A stretch of 64,000 nt of DNA from AWTP1-13 sp963775835 (GCA_963775835.1 CAVZKV010000029.1:434001-498000); one strand, 5' to 3'. Shown: positions 16,679-26,311, numbered from the stretch's first letter. The notes: generated by a model from the sequence alone, not told the origin. Numbers and translations are program-made.

Positions 16679-19045
16679 ATGAGACCTGCACACTGTATTG
16701 AGGGGAGCCGTAGGCTATTTGGCCGACGCGCGAGCAATCCACAAGCCGCCACGCTGCTGGCGATTGCGGCGCTTTTCAGCAGTGTGGGTCTGCTCATGCT
16801 CTTGTCCCGTGCACCCGCACACGCGCAGACGGACACCGACGCTGCTCAGTCATCGCTTTCGATCGCGATTTTCGTCAACTCGCGCAACGACCGCTGCTTC
16901 GATTCTGGTGAGGTGGCAGCCATCAACCATCTGGCGAAGGCCGAACAGGATCGCATCAATGCGTCCGGCGGCATCTTGCGCCGACGACTCGAGCTGCAGA
17001 TCCTCGACGACAAGCGGGCGCCGGATCGAGCCATCGCCAACGTCAAGGGGGCGCTCGCCAACCCGCGTACCGTGGCCATGATTGGCCTGTCCGGGGACCG
17101 CGCCAACGCGGCTTTCGATGCGGTCGGCTCCGACATTGGCGCCATCGGCATCCCCTTCCTGTCGGACATCAGCGTCAACAGCGTCTTCGAAAAGCAGAGG
17201 AACGTATTCACGATGCGTCCCTCGCAAGATGACGAGCGTGTCCCGGTGATGGCGGCGTTCATCAAGGCCCGGAACATTCAGCGGCCGGCGTTCGTCGGCC
17301 TCCAGGGCCAGCTTTTCAGCTCGAGCCTGGGCGATGGTCTGAAGTCGGCCGGTAACGGGGCGAGCCTCGTCGCCGACCATCGGTTGGCCCTGCAGAACAA
17401 CAGGCTGGATCCGGAGGCAATCGCCGCGGTCGTCGCCGACCTCAAGCAAAAGGACGCCGATCTGGTGATCCTCGCGATTGGCTCGGCGCGCACGCCGGCC
17501 ATGCTGGCTGCATTCGTCGCTGCCGGTCTGACGCCCCCACTATTCGTCACTAGCCGCATCGAGTCAGTCCTGGAGGCGGGCGCAGCGGAATACCCTGGCG
17601 ACATTTTTCAACTCGCCTGGGAAAATCTGCCTGATGTTTTCAGCGACCGGCTGCGCGAGCGCATCGTCCGCAACGGCCTCGAGCGGTGGGTTTTCGAGGG
17701 GGCCAAGGTGCCCGAGGCACCAGGCTGGAAATCGGGCGAGTGCAAGCCGCGTCCGGAAAACGTCGTGCCGGACGTGTTCGACAGCCGCAACATGCTCGCG
17801 ATTGGCCGCGGCACACAGTATGCCGACATGGTGGCCCTCGTCGCCGAGGCACTCAAGACTGCCGACCCGCGAGCCAACACGAGTGCACTGCGGGCCCACC
17901 TGCTGACCCAACTCAAGACTACCTATGCCGCAGGGCGCGGCGCCTTCCGAGGCAGCTTCGAGAACTGGTCGTTCAGGGCGGGCTCGCGTGCCGCCGATCG
18001 CACCCCGTTCATAGTCATGCGTCCTAACGGGCTCGGGGCCTCACAGCTAGCGCCGCTGCAGTTCGTGCGGCTCCGGACGGACAAGCTGCGGCCGATCGAT
18101 ACGCTCTACCTCGACATCGACTTGATCCGTACCTTTCGCGTCGACGACAACGACAAGAGCTTCTTTGCAGACTTCTATCTGTCAATGCGCGGCAACAACG
18201 CGTCGATCGACAAGATCGAGTTCGCCAACGGCTTTCTGGACCCAAAGACCAACGACCGCCAGATCACCATCCGAAAACTGCACGAGACTGGGCCGAGCGA
18301 CATCTACCCGGAGGAGATGAACATTTATCTCGTATCTGGCAAGTTCACGTTCGAACCTCGCCTCGCGACCTACCCGTTTGATACCCAGCGCTTCGCCATC
18401 AACATCCAGCCGAAGTCCAGCGAAGCCCCTTTTATCATCCAGCCGCCGCCACCTTCCCTGCGCGACAAGGCCGTGGAGACCGACGGCTGGGTCCCAAAGG
18501 ACCAATACGTCGGCTATGACGAGGACTTCGTGCCGACCATCGATGCGTGGACCTTCCGACAAAGCATCGTGCCCTTTTACAGGGCCAGCTTCGTTTGGCT
18601 GATGCAGCGACAGACCACCGACTACTACCTGAGGGTTGTGGTGCCGCTAGCATTCATCCTGGCCGTGGCCTACATGTCGATCTTCATCCCGCTGAGCCAC
18701 TTCGAGGCGATCGTGACGATCCAAGTCACGGCGCTGCTGTCGGCGGTCGCGCTCTACCTCGCCCTGCCGAAGGTCGATGCGGGTGACGGCACCACGCTGT
18801 CGGATAGGGTTTTCCTGTTTGTGTACACGGCGGTGAGCCTCATGATCGTCCTCTCGATCCTCAGGGTCAGCCGCCCTGTCACGCAGTCTCCGTGGGTCAG
18901 GAAGTCGCTCGGCTTGATGCACACCGTGGTCATTCCGGTGCTCGTTGCCGCGATGACGCTCTATGTCTATCGCGCAAGCCTCGGCGGTGCCGCTGGATCG
19001 ATATGGCCTCGGCTGGGCGCTAGCCTCACGCAGCCGTTTGGTTAG
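16679..19045 (+). CDS. Periplasmic-binding-protein / pentameric ligand-gated ion channel fusion
   Basis: A 788-residue chimera. A signal sequence (hydrophobic stretch to about residue 49, APAHAQ) leads into a type I periplasmic-binding fold (about 58-425) like the Leu/Ile/Val-binding and ABC receptor family: INHLAKAEQDRINASGGIL, IGIPFLSDI, FTMRPSQDD. Residues about 455-645 form a Cys-loop-receptor-type ligand-binding sandwich whose loop reads TYPFDTQRFAINIQP (near residue 564), the Pro-Phe-Asp signature of prokaryotic channels that lack the disulphide. Four membrane helices follow: M1 YYLRVVVPLAFILAVAYM (from about 648), M2 VTIQVTALLSAVALYLALP, M3 VFLFVYTAVSLMIVLSIL and M4 HTVVIPVLVAAMTLYVY. 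It should assemble as a pentamer in the inner membrane and open in response to a ligand bound by either extracellular domain. It stands alone, with no ABC permease genes. Confidence 0.88.
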   Translation: MRPAHCIEGSRRLFGRRASNPQAATLLAIAALFSSVGLLMLLSRAPAHAQTDTDAAQSSLSIAIFVNSRNDRCFDSGEVAAINHLAKAEQDRINASGGILRRRLELQILDDKRAPDRAIANVKGALANPRTVAMIGLSGDRANAAFDAVGSDIGAIGIPFLSDISVNSVFEKQRNVFTMRPSQDDERVPVMAAFIKARNIQRPAFVGLQGQLFSSSLGDGLKSAGNGASLVADHRLALQNNRLDPEAIAAVVADLKQKDADLVILAIGSARTPAMLAAFVAAGLTPPLFVTSRIESVLEAGAAEYPGDIFQLAWENLPDVFSDRLRERIVRNGLERWVFEGAKVPEAPGWKSGECKPRPENVVPDVFDSRNMLAIGRGTQYADMVALVAEALKTADPRANTSALRAHLLTQLKTTYAAGRGAFRGSFENWSFRAGSRAADRTPFIVMRPNGLGASQLAPLQFVRLRTDKLRPIDTLYLDIDLIRTFRVDDNDKSFFADFYLSMRGNNASIDKIEFANGFLDPKTNDRQITIRKLHETGPSDIYPEEMNIYLVSGKFTFEPRLATYPFDTQRFAINIQPKSSEAPFIIQPPPPSLRDKAVETDGWVPKDQYVGYDEDFVPTIDAWTFRQSIVPFYRASFVWLMQRQTTDYYLRVVVPLAFILAVAYMSIFIPLSHFEAIVTIQVTALLSAVALYLALPKVDAGDGTTLSDRVFLFVYTAVSLMIVLSILRVSRPVTQSPWVRKSLGLMHTVVIPVLVAAMTLYVYRASLGGAAGSIWPRLGASLTQPFG

Positions 19046-19129
19046 AACGCCCGGCGCGCCGGCACGTCGCCGAGGTACGACCCGTGAGGCAGTTCGGCCG
19101 TAGGATGACATACATTGTAGAATGCCTTC

Positions 19130-19424
19130 GCGGAACCGGACAGGCCGGCCCGTCTTTCGCTGGCGAACGTTGGCGCGGTCGACGGCGTAGCCGTTGGGCG
19201 CCACGTTCGTCGACGCATAGCGCGACGAGATCGCAGCCCCGCAGCTTGCTGTCGATGGCAAGATTGAACAGTGCCAGGTCGCGTGTGCGCCTTTCCAATT
19301 GTAGCTTGGCACGGATCAGCCATACGTGGCCGGGCCGCAGCGGCGGCTTTGGACCGGTGAGCTTGCCCTTGTTCCAGGCCAGCCGATTGGCACTTGGGGT
19401 TGATGGAAGATTGCTGTCGTTCAT
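19130..19424 (-). pseudogene. Tyrosine recombinase N-terminal fragment, frameshifted
   Basis: The first frame starts MNDSNLPSTPSANRLAWNKG and continues KLTGPKPPLRPGHVWLIRAK, RDLALFNLAIDSKLRGCDLV. This is a family of integrases abundant in proteobacterial transposable units, and the first catalytic Arg lies in SKLRGCD. After about 19245 the homology moves to another frame (APNGYAVDRANVRQRKTGRP) and then stops. The HxxR and Tyr motifs are missing. It is therefore an inactive, truncated and frameshifted copy. Confidence 0.7.
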
Positions 19425-19751
19425 GGTCGGTCTCCTGCATGAGATGGCAGCTGGCTACTCGTTGACTTCGAGACATCTTCCGAGCTGGATTTGCCGTAGC
19501 ATGGTTACCGACGCTCTGCGGCGACGGCAGGGTGTGACCCTGGCTTGTGTAAAAATATCACACGGCCAAGACCCATAGCCGCCCTGGGCCGCTACGATGC
19601 AGCATCTGATCATGTCGATTCGCGGCTCATTGCGCTTCGTCCACGGGTCGCCGCCTTCAGAACGCTGTTTGGTCTTGTAGCTGCAGCGATGTTGGCGTTT
19701 TACGTTCTGGAGGATCAGGGCGCTTGGTTCGCTGCGGCAGGATCGCGAAGA

Positions 19752-19955
19752 TCAGCCTTCCCAGCTCACGACGTGAATGGTTATGGTCGCGTTGGGCGCC
19801 ATTGCAATGTTGGGATGCTGCCGCATGTAGCGAGCAATGGCCTCAACCTCAGTTTCTCCCGGGTGGCGCCACACAACGACGTCAACCGGGCTGCTGGCAG
19901 CAACCAGCGCAGCAATACGTTCGCGCAGCCTCGCGATGGTTTCCTTGGCAGTCAT
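19752..19955 (-). CDS. Small hypothetical protein
   Basis: A 67-residue protein with good coding character: an amphipathic N-terminal helix (MTAKETIARLRERIAALVAA), then VDVVVWRHPGETEVEAIARY and a hydrophobic end (ATITIHVVSWEG). The ATG is preceded by CAAGGAAACC-type purine-rich sequence on the minus strand. I recognise no family. The surroundings (19425-19751 and 19956-20103) hold no other recognisable gene. Confidence 0.5.
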   Translation of the reverse strand: MTAKETIARLRERIAALVAASSPVDVVVWRHPGETEVEAIARYMRQHPNIAMAPNATITIHVVSWEG

Positions 19956-20103
19956 TTGATCCCCAGCAAGCGGACAGCTTCACCGGACCCCATGACCAAA
20001 TTTTGCAGAACTTGTCGCGAAAATCAAGAAGGTCCGTGTACTGTGTACCATAGCGTACAATGAAGACTGTGTTGTTGCTCCGGTTACCCGATCCGCGTGT
20101 GCG

Positions 20104-20134
20104 TTGCACCTGGATCTACTCCAGGTTTTATGGT
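20104..20134 (+). promoter_or_regulatory. MerR-family-type promoter with perfect dyad in 19-bp spacer
   Basis: TTGCAC (20104-20109), a 19-base spacer, then TATGGT (20129-20134). The spacer region contains the perfect dyad ACCTGGA-TCTAC-TCCAGGT, the classic operator of MerR-type activators of metal efflux. The related promoter at 11082-11112 shares TTGCACCTG and CTACTCCA. A cation-efflux gene lies nearby, but its start is about 730 bp away and it is transcribed towards this site, so the promoter has no obvious target in its present position. Confidence 0.65.
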
Positions 20135-20213
20135 GGGAGCTGGCGCGCGATGATCCGGTACGTGGTACCGGGGCGGCTAGTCTAGGCAAATGAACCAGCG
20201 CCTGAGTCCAACC

Positions 20214-20861
20214 TCATTGGGTCTGGTTCTGGAACCGAAAGCCCCCCGACACCTGAAGCTCGACCCCTGCTTGCCTGATCACCACGATGGCCCCTTGCAG
20301 CGCCAGACTAGCCATGATCGCGGCAACGATCAGATCAGGCCAGCCGGTGCCCGTACCAAACACACCGAGCGCGGCCAGCAAGACCGCCAGATTGCCTAAC
20401 ACATCGTTGCGCGAGCAAATCCAGACCGACTGCATGTTGGCGTCGCCGCCGCGATAGGCATAGAGCAACACTGCACAAGCCGCGTTGGCTGCCAGCGCAG
20501 CAACGCCAACAACGCCCATCGTGATGGGCTCCGGCACAGTTCCCATCACTGCGTGCCATACCACGGTGCCGACCACCCAGAGGCCGAAAGCTCCCATGGT
20601 CAGGCCTTTGACGAGCGCGGCCATCGCCCGGTAGCGCAACACCATGCCGAGCACGGCCAGGCTGATAACGTAGTTGCCCGCATCTCCTAGGAAGTCGAGT
20701 GCGTCGGCTTGCAACGACGCGGAACCGGCCGCCAGACCCGCGCCGATCTCGACTACGAACATGACGGCGTTGATGACCAGCACGATCCACAACACACGTC
20801 GGTAGGCAGCATTGCCACGGTGTGGATCAGGTGCAGGGGTGCAGCAACACGAAGCGGACAT
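20214..20861 (-). CDS. Cation diffusion facilitator (CDF)-type metal efflux protein
   Basis: A 215-residue inner-membrane protein with about six membrane helices. The start at ATG 20861 (MSASCCCTPAPDPHRGN) places a cysteine- and histidine-containing N-terminus before helix I (VLWIVLVINAVMFVVEIGAG). SASLQADALDFLGDAGNY holds the CDF metal-site aspartates in helix II, and SVWICSRNDVLGNLAVL holds the equivalent polar site in helix V. Such proteins export divalent metal (Zn, Co, Cd or similar) using the proton gradient. The usual cytoplasmic C-terminal domain is very short, as in the small CDF subgroup. The metal is not predictable from sequence. Confidence 0.85.
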   Translation of the reverse strand: MSASCCCTPAPDPHRGNAAYRRVLWIVLVINAVMFVVEIGAGLAAGSASLQADALDFLGDAGNYVISLAVLGMVLRYRAMAALVKGLTMGAFGLWVVGTVVWHAVMGTVPEPITMGVVGVAALAANAACAVLLYAYRGGDANMQSVWICSRNDVLGNLAVLLAALGVFGTGTGWPDLIVAAIMASLALQGAIVVIRQAGVELQVSGGFRFQNQTQ

Positions 20862-21020
20862 GGCGACACCTCGTCCCTTGTCTAGTGCCAAGCATAACGC
20901 AAAGAAGCCGGGACCGGAACCAGGCCGGCCCAGCGGCCTAAGATCAAAGGCATCTGATTGCCTGTCCTGCCAGATAGCTGTGATAATGAGTAGGCGATCC
21001 GGAGCCGTGGGCGACCTTCA

Positions 21021-21463
21021 ATGTCGAATGAGACGACCATTGTGTTCGGTGTCCCGGTGCCCTCGGTTGACCCGTTCTTCCTGGCCGTGGTGCGATTCCA
21101 TATCCTGGTGGGCATCATCTGTGTGGTCGCTGGCATCGCAGCCACGCTGAGCCAGAAACGCCGAGGCCGCTACTCGACCTTTGGGACGATCTACTACTGG
21201 TGCTTGTCAGTGCTTGTTTCAGCGACCGGTCGGTCGCTGGTGCGCTGGACTGAGAACTATCATCTGTTCTTTCTCGGTGCGCTCTCCACATCGCGGCGAC
21301 CATCGCGCGCGCCGCTTTGCGGCAAAGCTGGCGCAGCCGGCTAAGAGTGCACGTTGCCAGCATGGGCCTGTCATACATTCTTATGCTGACGGCAATCATC
21401 ATGTGCGTAATGTTGAGGCATCCCCTTCATGCGTCAACCGGCGGCACGCTAACTGCGGTATGA
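21021..21463 (+). pseudogene. Four-helix membrane protein, apparent frameshift
   Basis: The first frame starts MSNETTIVFGVPVPSVDPFF and gives helix FHILVGIICVVAGIAATLS, then RRGRYSTFGTIYYWCLSVLV and ENYHLFFLGALS. After about 21288 the conserved continuation is one base out of frame: IAATIARAALRQSW, then HVASMGLSYILMLTAIIMCV, stopping at 21461-21463. Together they form one small multi-helix membrane protein of the uncharacterised kind common in this order (pattern KRRGR..TFGT.YYW...RW...YHLF.LG). One indel separates the halves. Confidence 0.6.
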
Positions 21464-21779
21464 GGATGGATCCTGTCGTGAGGCGGGGTTTTTTGAAGAC
21501 GTGAATATACTTGGCCATGTCCGGGACCTGCATAGGCAGGCAACCGTCGAGCGGTCGCCCTACTACGTTGGTCAAAGCGTGAGCGACGCCATCGAGGAAG
21601 ATCAAGGGCTCCGCAAAAAGCTTGAGCTGAAGCGTGACTGAAGCCGCAAGAGGTGACCGATATGCGACTAGGTGTGCGGAACTCACGCTGGCGATGGAAG
21701 AAGGGCATTTGACGAACGTTGTGGGGCGTAGCAGCGGGGGAGGAGGTAATTTGGCGCGGGGCTGAGGGGACTTGGTGCC

Positions 21780-21973
21780 TTGTCAGAAAACGCCGAACAA
21801 GACATTGCGCAAGCTGCACGCTGGCGAGAACTCGAACGCGAAACGCTTGAGGTCGCGAGCGTAATGGCTGACCGAGAGGCGCAGCGCTACAGCTGTTCAT
21901 CTCAGAGGGCTACAGGCTCCTTGCCGAGCGCGCCGAGTCGCGCGAAACCGTGGCGCAAGAGGCTTACGAGTAG
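21780..21973 (+). pseudogene. Small hypothetical protein, frameshifted
   Basis: Frame one gives ARWRELERETLEVASVMADR. One base out of frame, the expected continuation is LFISEGYRLLAERAESRETV, ending at TAG 21971-21973. This matches a short helical protein family of about 70 residues often seen in Bradyrhizobium-type genomes (pattern: W.ELA.E.R..A..M.D.EA......IAEGY..LAERAE.RE). Function unknown. A single indel near 21890 splits it. Confidence 0.55.
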
Positions 21974-22342
21974 CAGCCACGCTCGCTCCGGATCGGAGGA
22001 CACGGGACTGATCCGTAGGAGCAGTAGACGCAGTACTTGCCCTTGACGGGTTCATGCGGTGACCACGCGCCTGAATTTTTTCAGCTGCATGTCGCCTTGC
22101 GGCGGCACTCGGGCTCCGTACACGCACGTTGCTGCAAGTGCTCAGGTCTCAAAGTGTGGCACCAAGCGCTATTGCGCCGTTATCACACGGCCCCCGCAAC
22201 GGACCTGGGTTACGAGCGCGCAGTGCGGCACAACATTCTTCTCAACGCCGCATGAAACGAGCGTCGAGAACTGATATGTTGTCCATGGCTCCTCAGCTTA
22301 GATGAGGCCGCGGATTTAGCGGAACGAAAGAAAGGGAACGCC
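21974..22342. other. Intergenic region upstream of the TctC gene
   Basis: About 370 bases with no recognisable coding content. A purine-rich stretch (GGAACGAAAGAAAGGGAACG) directly before ATG 22343 provides the ribosome-binding site of the next gene. Confidence 0.4.
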
Positions 22343-23332
22343 ATGAAGGTTTCCCGCCGTCGTTTCCTGCATTTGGCAGCTGGCGCTGCCGCGCTGCCAG
22401 CCGTGTCCCGAACTGCATGTGCGCAAGCCTATCCGACGCGACCAATCCGGCTTGTGGTTCCTTTTCCACCGGGTGGTGCATTCGACTTCGTCGGTCGCCC
22501 GTGGGCGGACAAGGTGAAGGCACTTCTCGGTACGGTGGTGGTGGAAAGTACGGGAGGTGGCGGCGGTTCCCTGGGTGCCGCCGCTGTGGCACACGCGCCG
22601 CCTGACGGCTACACGCTTTTACTCGGCGGGACGCTGCCCCACGTCAACGAAGCCCTCGTCAAGCGGAAGCCGCTGTATGATCCGGTCAAAGACTTGGACC
22701 CGATCGCGGCTATCGCAGCCAATTTTCTGTGCATTGCTGTGCATCCAGTGGTCCCGGTGCAGACCCTACAAGAGCTCATCGCCTACGCTCGAGCCAATCC
22801 GGGTAAGCTGTCCTACGGGCATGCAGGCGTCGGCTCGATCCAGCATTTGGCTGGCGAGCTGTTCAAATCGCTCGCGGGAACGCCTGAGATCGTGCCGGTG
22901 GCATATCGAGGCACTGGCCCACAGATCACAGACTTGGTCGGCGGACATATTCAGATGGGTGTGCCGGGCGTGACTGGGCAGGTGTTCGAATTGCATCGGT
23001 CCGGGAGGATGCGGGTTCTTGCCGTGACGAGCCCCACGCGGCTGATCGCTGCGCCTGAGCTCCCGACGGCGACCGAACAGGGCTTCCCCGGCCTCACCGT
23101 GATAGGTTCCATAGGGCTGCTTACGCCGGCCGGGACGCCAATCGGGATTATCGAACAGATTGCTCAGGCAACGCGCACGACGGTCGCCGACCCCTCCTTC
23201 AAGCAGATGCTGATCGAGGCGGGTATCGAACCAACAATTGACTCAAACCCGGAAAAATTTCGGCGAGCCCTGGCAGCCGATGTTGCTCAGTGGAGGCCGC
23301 TTGTCGAAACTCTCGGGCTGAAGATCGACTGA
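22343..23332 (+). CDS. Tripartite tricarboxylate transporter solute-binding protein (TctC/Bug family)
   Basis: A 329-residue periplasmic receptor. The N-terminus is a Tat-type signal (SRRRFLHLAAGAAALP) followed by the family hallmark YPTRPIRLVVPFPPGGAFD. Other Bug motifs are present: GGGGSLGAAAVAHAPPDGYT, VPVAYRGTGP, ELPTATEQGFPGL and LTPAGTP. It would bind a carboxylate or aromatic acid in the periplasm. The usual TctA/TctB permease genes are absent nearby, as for many orphan Bug proteins. Length is normal and the frame intact. The ligand is not predictable. Confidence 0.93.
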   Translation: MKVSRRRFLHLAAGAAALPAVSRTACAQAYPTRPIRLVVPFPPGGAFDFVGRPWADKVKALLGTVVVESTGGGGGSLGAAAVAHAPPDGYTLLLGGTLPHVNEALVKRKPLYDPVKDLDPIAAIAANFLCIAVHPVVPVQTLQELIAYARANPGKLSYGHAGVGSIQHLAGELFKSLAGTPEIVPVAYRGTGPQITDLVGGHIQMGVPGVTGQVFELHRSGRMRVLAVTSPTRLIAAPELPTATEQGFPGLTVIGSIGLLTPAGTPIGIIEQIAQATRTTVADPSFKQMLIEAGIEPTIDSNPEKFRRALAADVAQWRPLVETLGLKID

Positions 23333-23521
23333 CAACGGCAGGAACATCCACCTTGCAGCTTGTTGCGTGTGCTCAGGTCGGAATCTGGCACGACGCGGAA
23401 GTCTTTGGCACTGCAGCGATTACGTCAGCTGCTGAGGGGCTTACGGAAGCACCACTTTTTGGAGAGCACCGCTGCCGATAGGATCCGCCTCGATGTCGGG
23501 GGCTCTTTGCTCCGCGCCGCG

Positions 23522-24268
23522 TTATCGAAGGCCGCCGGACGCGGTGAGCCGCTCGCCGGTGACCCACGCGGAATCGTCGGAGGCAAGGAAAACCGCGACG
23601 CGGGCGATGTCGTCCGGCTGCCCGATGCGACCGAGAGGCGTGCCTCCGATCATCTCCTTTTCGAATTCGCTGCCCATGATGCCGGCCTTGTGAGTGCCTT
23701 CGGTCTCGACACCCCCCGGAGCAATAGCGTTGACCCGAATTTTTCGCGGCCCCAACTCCGCAGCGAGCGCATGCGTTATTGCATCCACCGCCCCTTTGGT
23801 GCCGGAATAGATAGCGGCGTCCGCCACTCCTGCACTTGCAACCGAACTTACATTGATGATGCTGCCGCCCTTCGGCCCGAAGTGCTTTACCGCTTCCTTC
23901 GTGGCCAGGATCGTACCCAGCACGTTGATGTCAAACTGACGATGAAACTCGTCTTCGCTGATCTCCTCCAGCGGTGCAAACTTGTAGACGCCGGCGTTGT
24001 TCACCAGCACGTCGAGCGTGTTGAAGACCTTTTCAGTTTCAGCAAAAAGCCGCTCCACGTCGGCGGCCTTGGCGACGTCGCCCTTGACGGCAATAGCCTT
24101 ACCGCCGTTCGCTTTGATGTCAGCAACGACCCGGTCCGCATCCTTCTTGCTGGATGAGTAGTTCACCACTACTGAGGCGCCTGCCTCGCTGAAGCGCTTT
24201 GCGATAGCGGCGCCGATGCCCTTTGACGCGCCCGTTACGACAGCTACCTTGCCTTTCAAATCAGTCAT
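23522..24268 (-). CDS. Short-chain dehydrogenase/reductase
   Basis: A 248-residue SDR oxidoreductase using NAD(P)H. The cofactor motif is VVTGASKGIGAAIAKRF, the structural motif LVNNAGV, and the catalytic residues are Ser in IINVSSVAS and Tyr-x-x-x-Lys in YSGTKGAVDAI. The C-terminal AVFLASDDSAWVTGERLTAS is typical of 3-oxoacyl-ACP-reductase-like classical SDRs. The sequence NYSSSK after the second strand, with no acidic residue there, suggests NADPH preference. I chose ATG 24268 (MTDLKGKVAVV); an in-frame ATG at 24298 adds ten residues that do not match the fold. The substrate is unknown. Confidence 0.93.
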   Translation of the reverse strand: MTDLKGKVAVVTGASKGIGAAIAKRFSEAGASVVVNYSSSKKDADRVVADIKANGGKAIAVKGDVAKAADVERLFAETEKVFNTLDVLVNNAGVYKFAPLEEISEDEFHRQFDINVLGTILATKEAVKHFGPKGGSIINVSSVASAGVADAAIYSGTKGAVDAITHALAAELGPRKIRVNAIAPGGVETEGTHKAGIMGSEFEKEMIGGTPLGRIGQPDDIARVAVFLASDDSAWVTGERLTASGGLR

Positions 24269-24992
24269 CGAGCTTTCTCCCCTCGCTAGTCCCGTCATGT
24301 GGCAAGTCTTGTCACCGAGAGCGCTGACCGTCGCACGGATGTTCGGATCGACGCATCAGCGGTCGATGCGACGCCCGCCCTCGACCCATCTCAGAAGCCG
24401 CAAGACTTTACTACAGGGCGCGCCCGCCGGATGCTGTTCTCGGTGATGATCAGCGCTGGCGCGTCTCGTCGCAGAACAGCGCAATCACCTGGTGTGTTTC
24501 CACAGGCGATTTTGGTCACCGGCGGCGATACAGGACATCGGGCCAAACACTGATTCGGAGATGCGAGACTATGGTAGAGGCTGGTGAGGCGTGCGTCGCC
24601 AGCACGATTCCCCTTTGGCACAAGACGACGACCGGTTCTCTGGCACATGGCGGCCTTGCGCCGGCCGATCGAATTACGGCCCGTGCGGGGGGGCCATCGT
24701 CAAAAATCGGGATTGATGCTGATGTGCCGGACTGAAAGGTTGCAAAGTTTAGTTGGCTTGCAGCGCAGGTCAGGAAAACTGAAGTGTTATGCGCCACGAA
24801 GCGGTCGCAGTAGGTCATCCGTCGTCACCGCGGCCCTCACTCAACACCTTGAGAGGCCTATCCACACCGTCTTTCAGGTCTCAACCTCTGGTGCCCTCGT
24901 CGCGGGAGTAAACGACCGCAAGGTTTGCCATCGTTGGGGCGGATCCGCGCCCAAGTCGTTGCGGGGCATTAGCAAATAGAAGGCGGGCGATC
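24269..24992. other. Intergenic region, no gene seen
   Basis: About 720 bases between the divergent SDR and nitroreductase genes. Frames of up to 131 codons (24584-24979 plus) have no domain pattern and compete with frames on the other strand. It contains the two promoters, which I could not pinpoint. Confidence 0.35.
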
Positions 24993-25659
24993 ATGGACGT
25001 GTATGAGGCGGTCACGAGCCGACGGGCGGTGCGCGGATTCACCGACCGGCATGTCCCGATAGGAGGTGCTGGAGCGCGTGCTGTCCGCCGCGGCTTGGTC
25101 GCCGTCCGGATCGAACCTCCAGCCGTGGAACATCTACGTGGTGACCGGCGCGCCGCTGGCCGAGCTCAAGAAGCGCGCCGGCGAACGCGTGGCCGCAGGC
25201 GGCCCCTGGGACGAGCGGGAGTACGAGATGTACCCGCCCGAACTGAAGTCCCCCTACCGCGAGCGCCGATCCGCCTTCGGCCATGAGCGCTACAGCGCAC
25301 TCGGCATTGCCGCCGAGGATTGGGAGGCGCGTCAGAGGGCCGCTTCCGCGAACTGGAACTGTTTCGGCGCGCCCGCCGCCCTGTTCTGCTACATCGACCG
25401 CGACCTCGGTCTGCCCCAATGGTCCGACGTCGGCATGTATCTGCAGACCGTCATGCTGCTGCTGCGCGCCGAAGGGCTGCACAGTTGCACCCAGATGGCG
25501 TGGTCGGTGTATCGCAAGACCGTCGCGGAGGTCCTGTCACCCCGCGACGGGCTCATCCTCTTCTGTGGCATGTCGATCGGGTACGAGGACGTCACAGTGC
25601 GTTACACCCGTACGGGCCGGGCGCCGATCGACGAGACCGTCACGTTCGTCGACGGTTAA
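24993..25659 (+). pseudogene. Nitroreductase-family oxidoreductase, apparent frameshift near the N-terminus
   Basis: The start MDVYEAVTSRRAVRGFTDRH lies in one frame. From about 25060 the gene continues one base out of frame: EVLERVLSAAAWSPSGSNLQ, then PWNIYVVTGAPL. The SRRAVRGF and SPSGSNLQPW motifs contact FMN in the nitroreductase fold. Further typical segments follow: GLPQWSDVGMYLQTVMLLLR, EGLHSCTQMAW and ILFCGMSIGYED. It would reduce nitroaromatics, quinones or similar with NAD(P)H. The body of 198 codons from 25066 is intact, so only the first 25 codons are out of frame. A sequencing indel is a real possibility. Confidence 0.75.
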
Positions 25660-26311
25660 CTGCAATCGCGTGTGCATGCGTCCTCGACATCACTCGCACC
25701 GAAGGCGGTGGCGAGCAATGCGGCCACCAATCATCAGCATGGAGGCCAGCCATGGAGGTCGATCGGCAAAGGATTTGCGGCCGTGCGGGCGCTAAGAGGC
25801 GCTTGGCTTCAGATACCAAGGCGGCTGCTGGTTGCCCAACGGTTGGCCGCGAGGGGTAGGGCAGTTCCTGGCACTCACTTGCCGGACCGGCTAAGAGCTT
25901 GAGTTGTCAGAGAACGGTGTCACTTTCACCGTGCCAAGGCGGTTGCATGACCGGAGCAATTTGACCCGTTTGAAATTTCGCGAGATTTCGCGCTGCTGCT
26001 TCAATGACCACGAGAAGCAGGTCCCTGGTTATCCAGTCTGAGCGCGCTTGCTCTCGATGAGGCGGCAGGCAGCAATTTGCTTGCCGGTGTCCGGGTTAAT
26101 CCCGATTGCGAGCGGATATGAGAACCGCCAGCTTTTTGCAACACGATAGGGCCTCGCGCAGCCGCATCGCCGCTAGAGTACCGAGCGCCACGATAGCGCG
26201 CAAAATGGCGCCGCCGCCTGCTGCCATTAGCGATCTGCAGCGGCGACAAAACCAGCATCGCCGCGATGGAGAGGATCGACATTCAGTTCCCTCACCCGGA
26301 GGATCGCTGCC
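25660..26311. other. Intergenic region upstream of the chloroperoxidase-like gene
   Basis: About 650 bases. A minus-strand frame at 26001-26282 starts with a signal-like MSILSIAAMLVLSPLQIA but then turns into Arg/Ser-rich sequence, so it may be the ruined start of a small exported protein. Nothing else is recognisable. GGAGGATCGCTGCC before ATG 26312 is a good ribosome-binding site. Confidence 0.35.

Noticed and set aside
21427..21900. 157-codon minus-strand frame
   Set aside because: Overlaps the 3' ends of two frameshifted plus-strand genes whose family patterns are recognisable.
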